A stretch of 6,837 nucleotides of DNA from Gemmataceae bacterium. GTDB taxonomy: Bacteria; Planctomycetota; Planctomycetia; Gemmatales; Gemmataceae. The stretch covers positions 1 to 6,837 of the forward strand of contig JANWVS010000117.1 in the NCBI GenBank assembly GCA_025056835.1, in the 5' to 3' direction. Below, one piece after another: positions 6,496-6,837 of this stretch; position 1 is the stretch's first letter, and each line of letters starts with the position of its first letter. The notes below the pieces were generated by a model. The model was given only the letters and a program-made list of their open reading frames with translations, was not told the origin of the DNA and ran no database searches. The translations under genes and the position numbers were made by a program.

Positions 6496-6597
6496 CCGTT
6501 TGCTGACGGCGGCGGTGTGGTTGCTGCGAGATCAGACATCTTGTTGAGAGACCGAACGCCATGCTGTTGCGAAACCATACACTAGCCACGCAAACGG
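6496..6597. repeat. Long-range nested inverted repeat after the large gene
   Basis: CCGTTTGC (6496-6503), three bases after the stop, is the exact reverse complement of GCAAACGG (6590-6597). Nested inside, GTGTGGTT (6515-6522) pairs with AACCATAC (6573-6580) with one G·U, and AGAT pairs with ATCT within 6530-6541. The fold could form the 3' end of the mRNA. What follows is CCCCC and an A-run rather than T, so it is not an intrinsic terminator on this strand. Confidence 0.35.
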
Positions 6598-6719
6598 CCC
6601 CCAAAAAAAAGATAGATTTCGCGATTGCGACGTAACCTTTTGACCAAATTGAAGATAAGATTCGAGTCGATCGGTGGATTTTTTCAAGATTGGCATTCGG
6701 ATTGCACTACAAGGGTGGC

Positions 6720-6752
6720 GTAAGTGGCCGGTTGCGAGTCCCGGTCCCTTAC
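6720..6752. repeat. Hairpin repeat, copy 1 (loop TTGCGAGTC)
   Basis: Bases 6720-6731 pair with 6741-6752 in a 12-position stem with one G·U and one T/C mismatch, closing a nine-base loop TTGCGAGTC. It shares the 15-base core GGTTGCGAGTCCCGG (6730-6744) with copy 2. An outer seven-base stem AAGGGTG (6711-6717) / CACCCTT (6772-6778) encloses it. The strand on which it acts is unknown. Confidence 0.65.
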
Positions 6753-6790
6753 AAGAGCCTTCCCTGCCAGACACCCTTCTCCTCCAATGT

Positions 6791-6837
6791 TGGCACGGGG
6801 TTTGGTTGGTTGCGAGTCCCGGCTAAGCCCCGTGCTG
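6791..6837. repeat. Hairpin repeat, copy 2 (loop TTGCGAGTC), at window edge
   Basis: Bases 6793-6809 pair with 6819-6835 in an uninterrupted 17-pair stem including four G·U pairs. Two further G·U pairs are possible out to 6791/6837. The loop (6810-6818) is the same nine bases as in copy 1, and the core 6808-6822 is identical, 78 bases from the first. The stem sequence outside the core differs from copy 1, yet pairing is kept. The element may continue beyond the window. Confidence 0.7.

Larger units (their letters stand above)
6494..6837. other. 344-base gene-free region with inverted repeats
   Basis: No frame on either strand here looks coding. The region holds the long-range inverted repeat 6496-6597, then C5A8 (CCCCCAAAAAAAA, ending at 6610), the small hairpin TCGC-GATT-GCGA (6619-6630), a T6 run (6679-6684) without a GC-rich stem before it, and the two hairpin repeats from 6720 to the edge. 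From about 6600 to 6690 the DNA is more AT-rich than its surroundings. No convincing promoter or intrinsic terminator was found. Confidence 0.6.

Noticed and set aside
6728..6744. tRNA T-arm (resembles GGTTCGAGTCCC)
   Set aside because: The loop is nine bases, not seven, and no acceptor, D or anticodon arm can be found at the right distances.
6532..6774. Minus-strand 80-residue open frame
   Set aside because: It has no recognisable domain and no convincing ribosome binding site, and it runs through the copy 1 hairpin and the homopolymer runs.
6784..6794. CCAATGTTGGC shared with 1886-1896
   Set aside because: It is a short, near-palindromic 11-base match with unrelated flanks, compatible with chance.

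Overview
The window most likely comes from a planctomycete (Pirellulales/Gemmatales-like) or a close relative. This rests on inference. The DNA is GC-rich with long spacers. A multihaem cytochrome c with a C-terminal TPR tail, a type common in planctomycetes, lies beside ribosomal genes. The rpsL-rpsG pair is not followed by fusA/tuf. A very large protein with an acidic N-terminus, one membrane segment and TPR repeats comes next. All recognised genes read on the + strand.

Layout. Bases 2-1252 hold the 3' part of a multihaem c-type cytochrome whose start lies outside the window. After a 205-base spacer with a plausible sigma70-type promoter comes rpsL (S12, 1458-1832). A 198-base spacer with two compact hairpins leads to a small zinc-ribbon-like protein of unknown function (2031-2276). 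Eight bases after its stop comes rpsG (S7, 2285-2755). The 300-base spacer after rpsG is rich in inverted repeats, including two mutually exclusive long stems and one hairpin followed by four T. Next is a 1145-residue protein (3056-6493) with an acidic N-terminal region, one membrane segment, coiled coil and TPR-like repeats. The last 344 bases show no gene. They contain a long-range inverted repeat and two hairpins with an identical 9-base loop on different, still paired stems, the second ending at the window edge.

How it works together. rpsL, the zinc-ribbon gene and rpsG look like one transcription unit, a modified str operon for the 30S subunit. The small protein is probably translationally coupled to S7. 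The cytochrome would work outside the cytoplasm in electron transfer and the large protein would span the inner membrane; nothing seen ties either to the ribosomal genes.

Most notable are the paired hairpins at the right edge, the zinc-ribbon gene inside the str operon, Arg at S12 position 88 (a streptomycin-resistance position in other bacteria), the switch-like inverted repeats after rpsG, and a CxxGH in place of CxxCH at the left edge.
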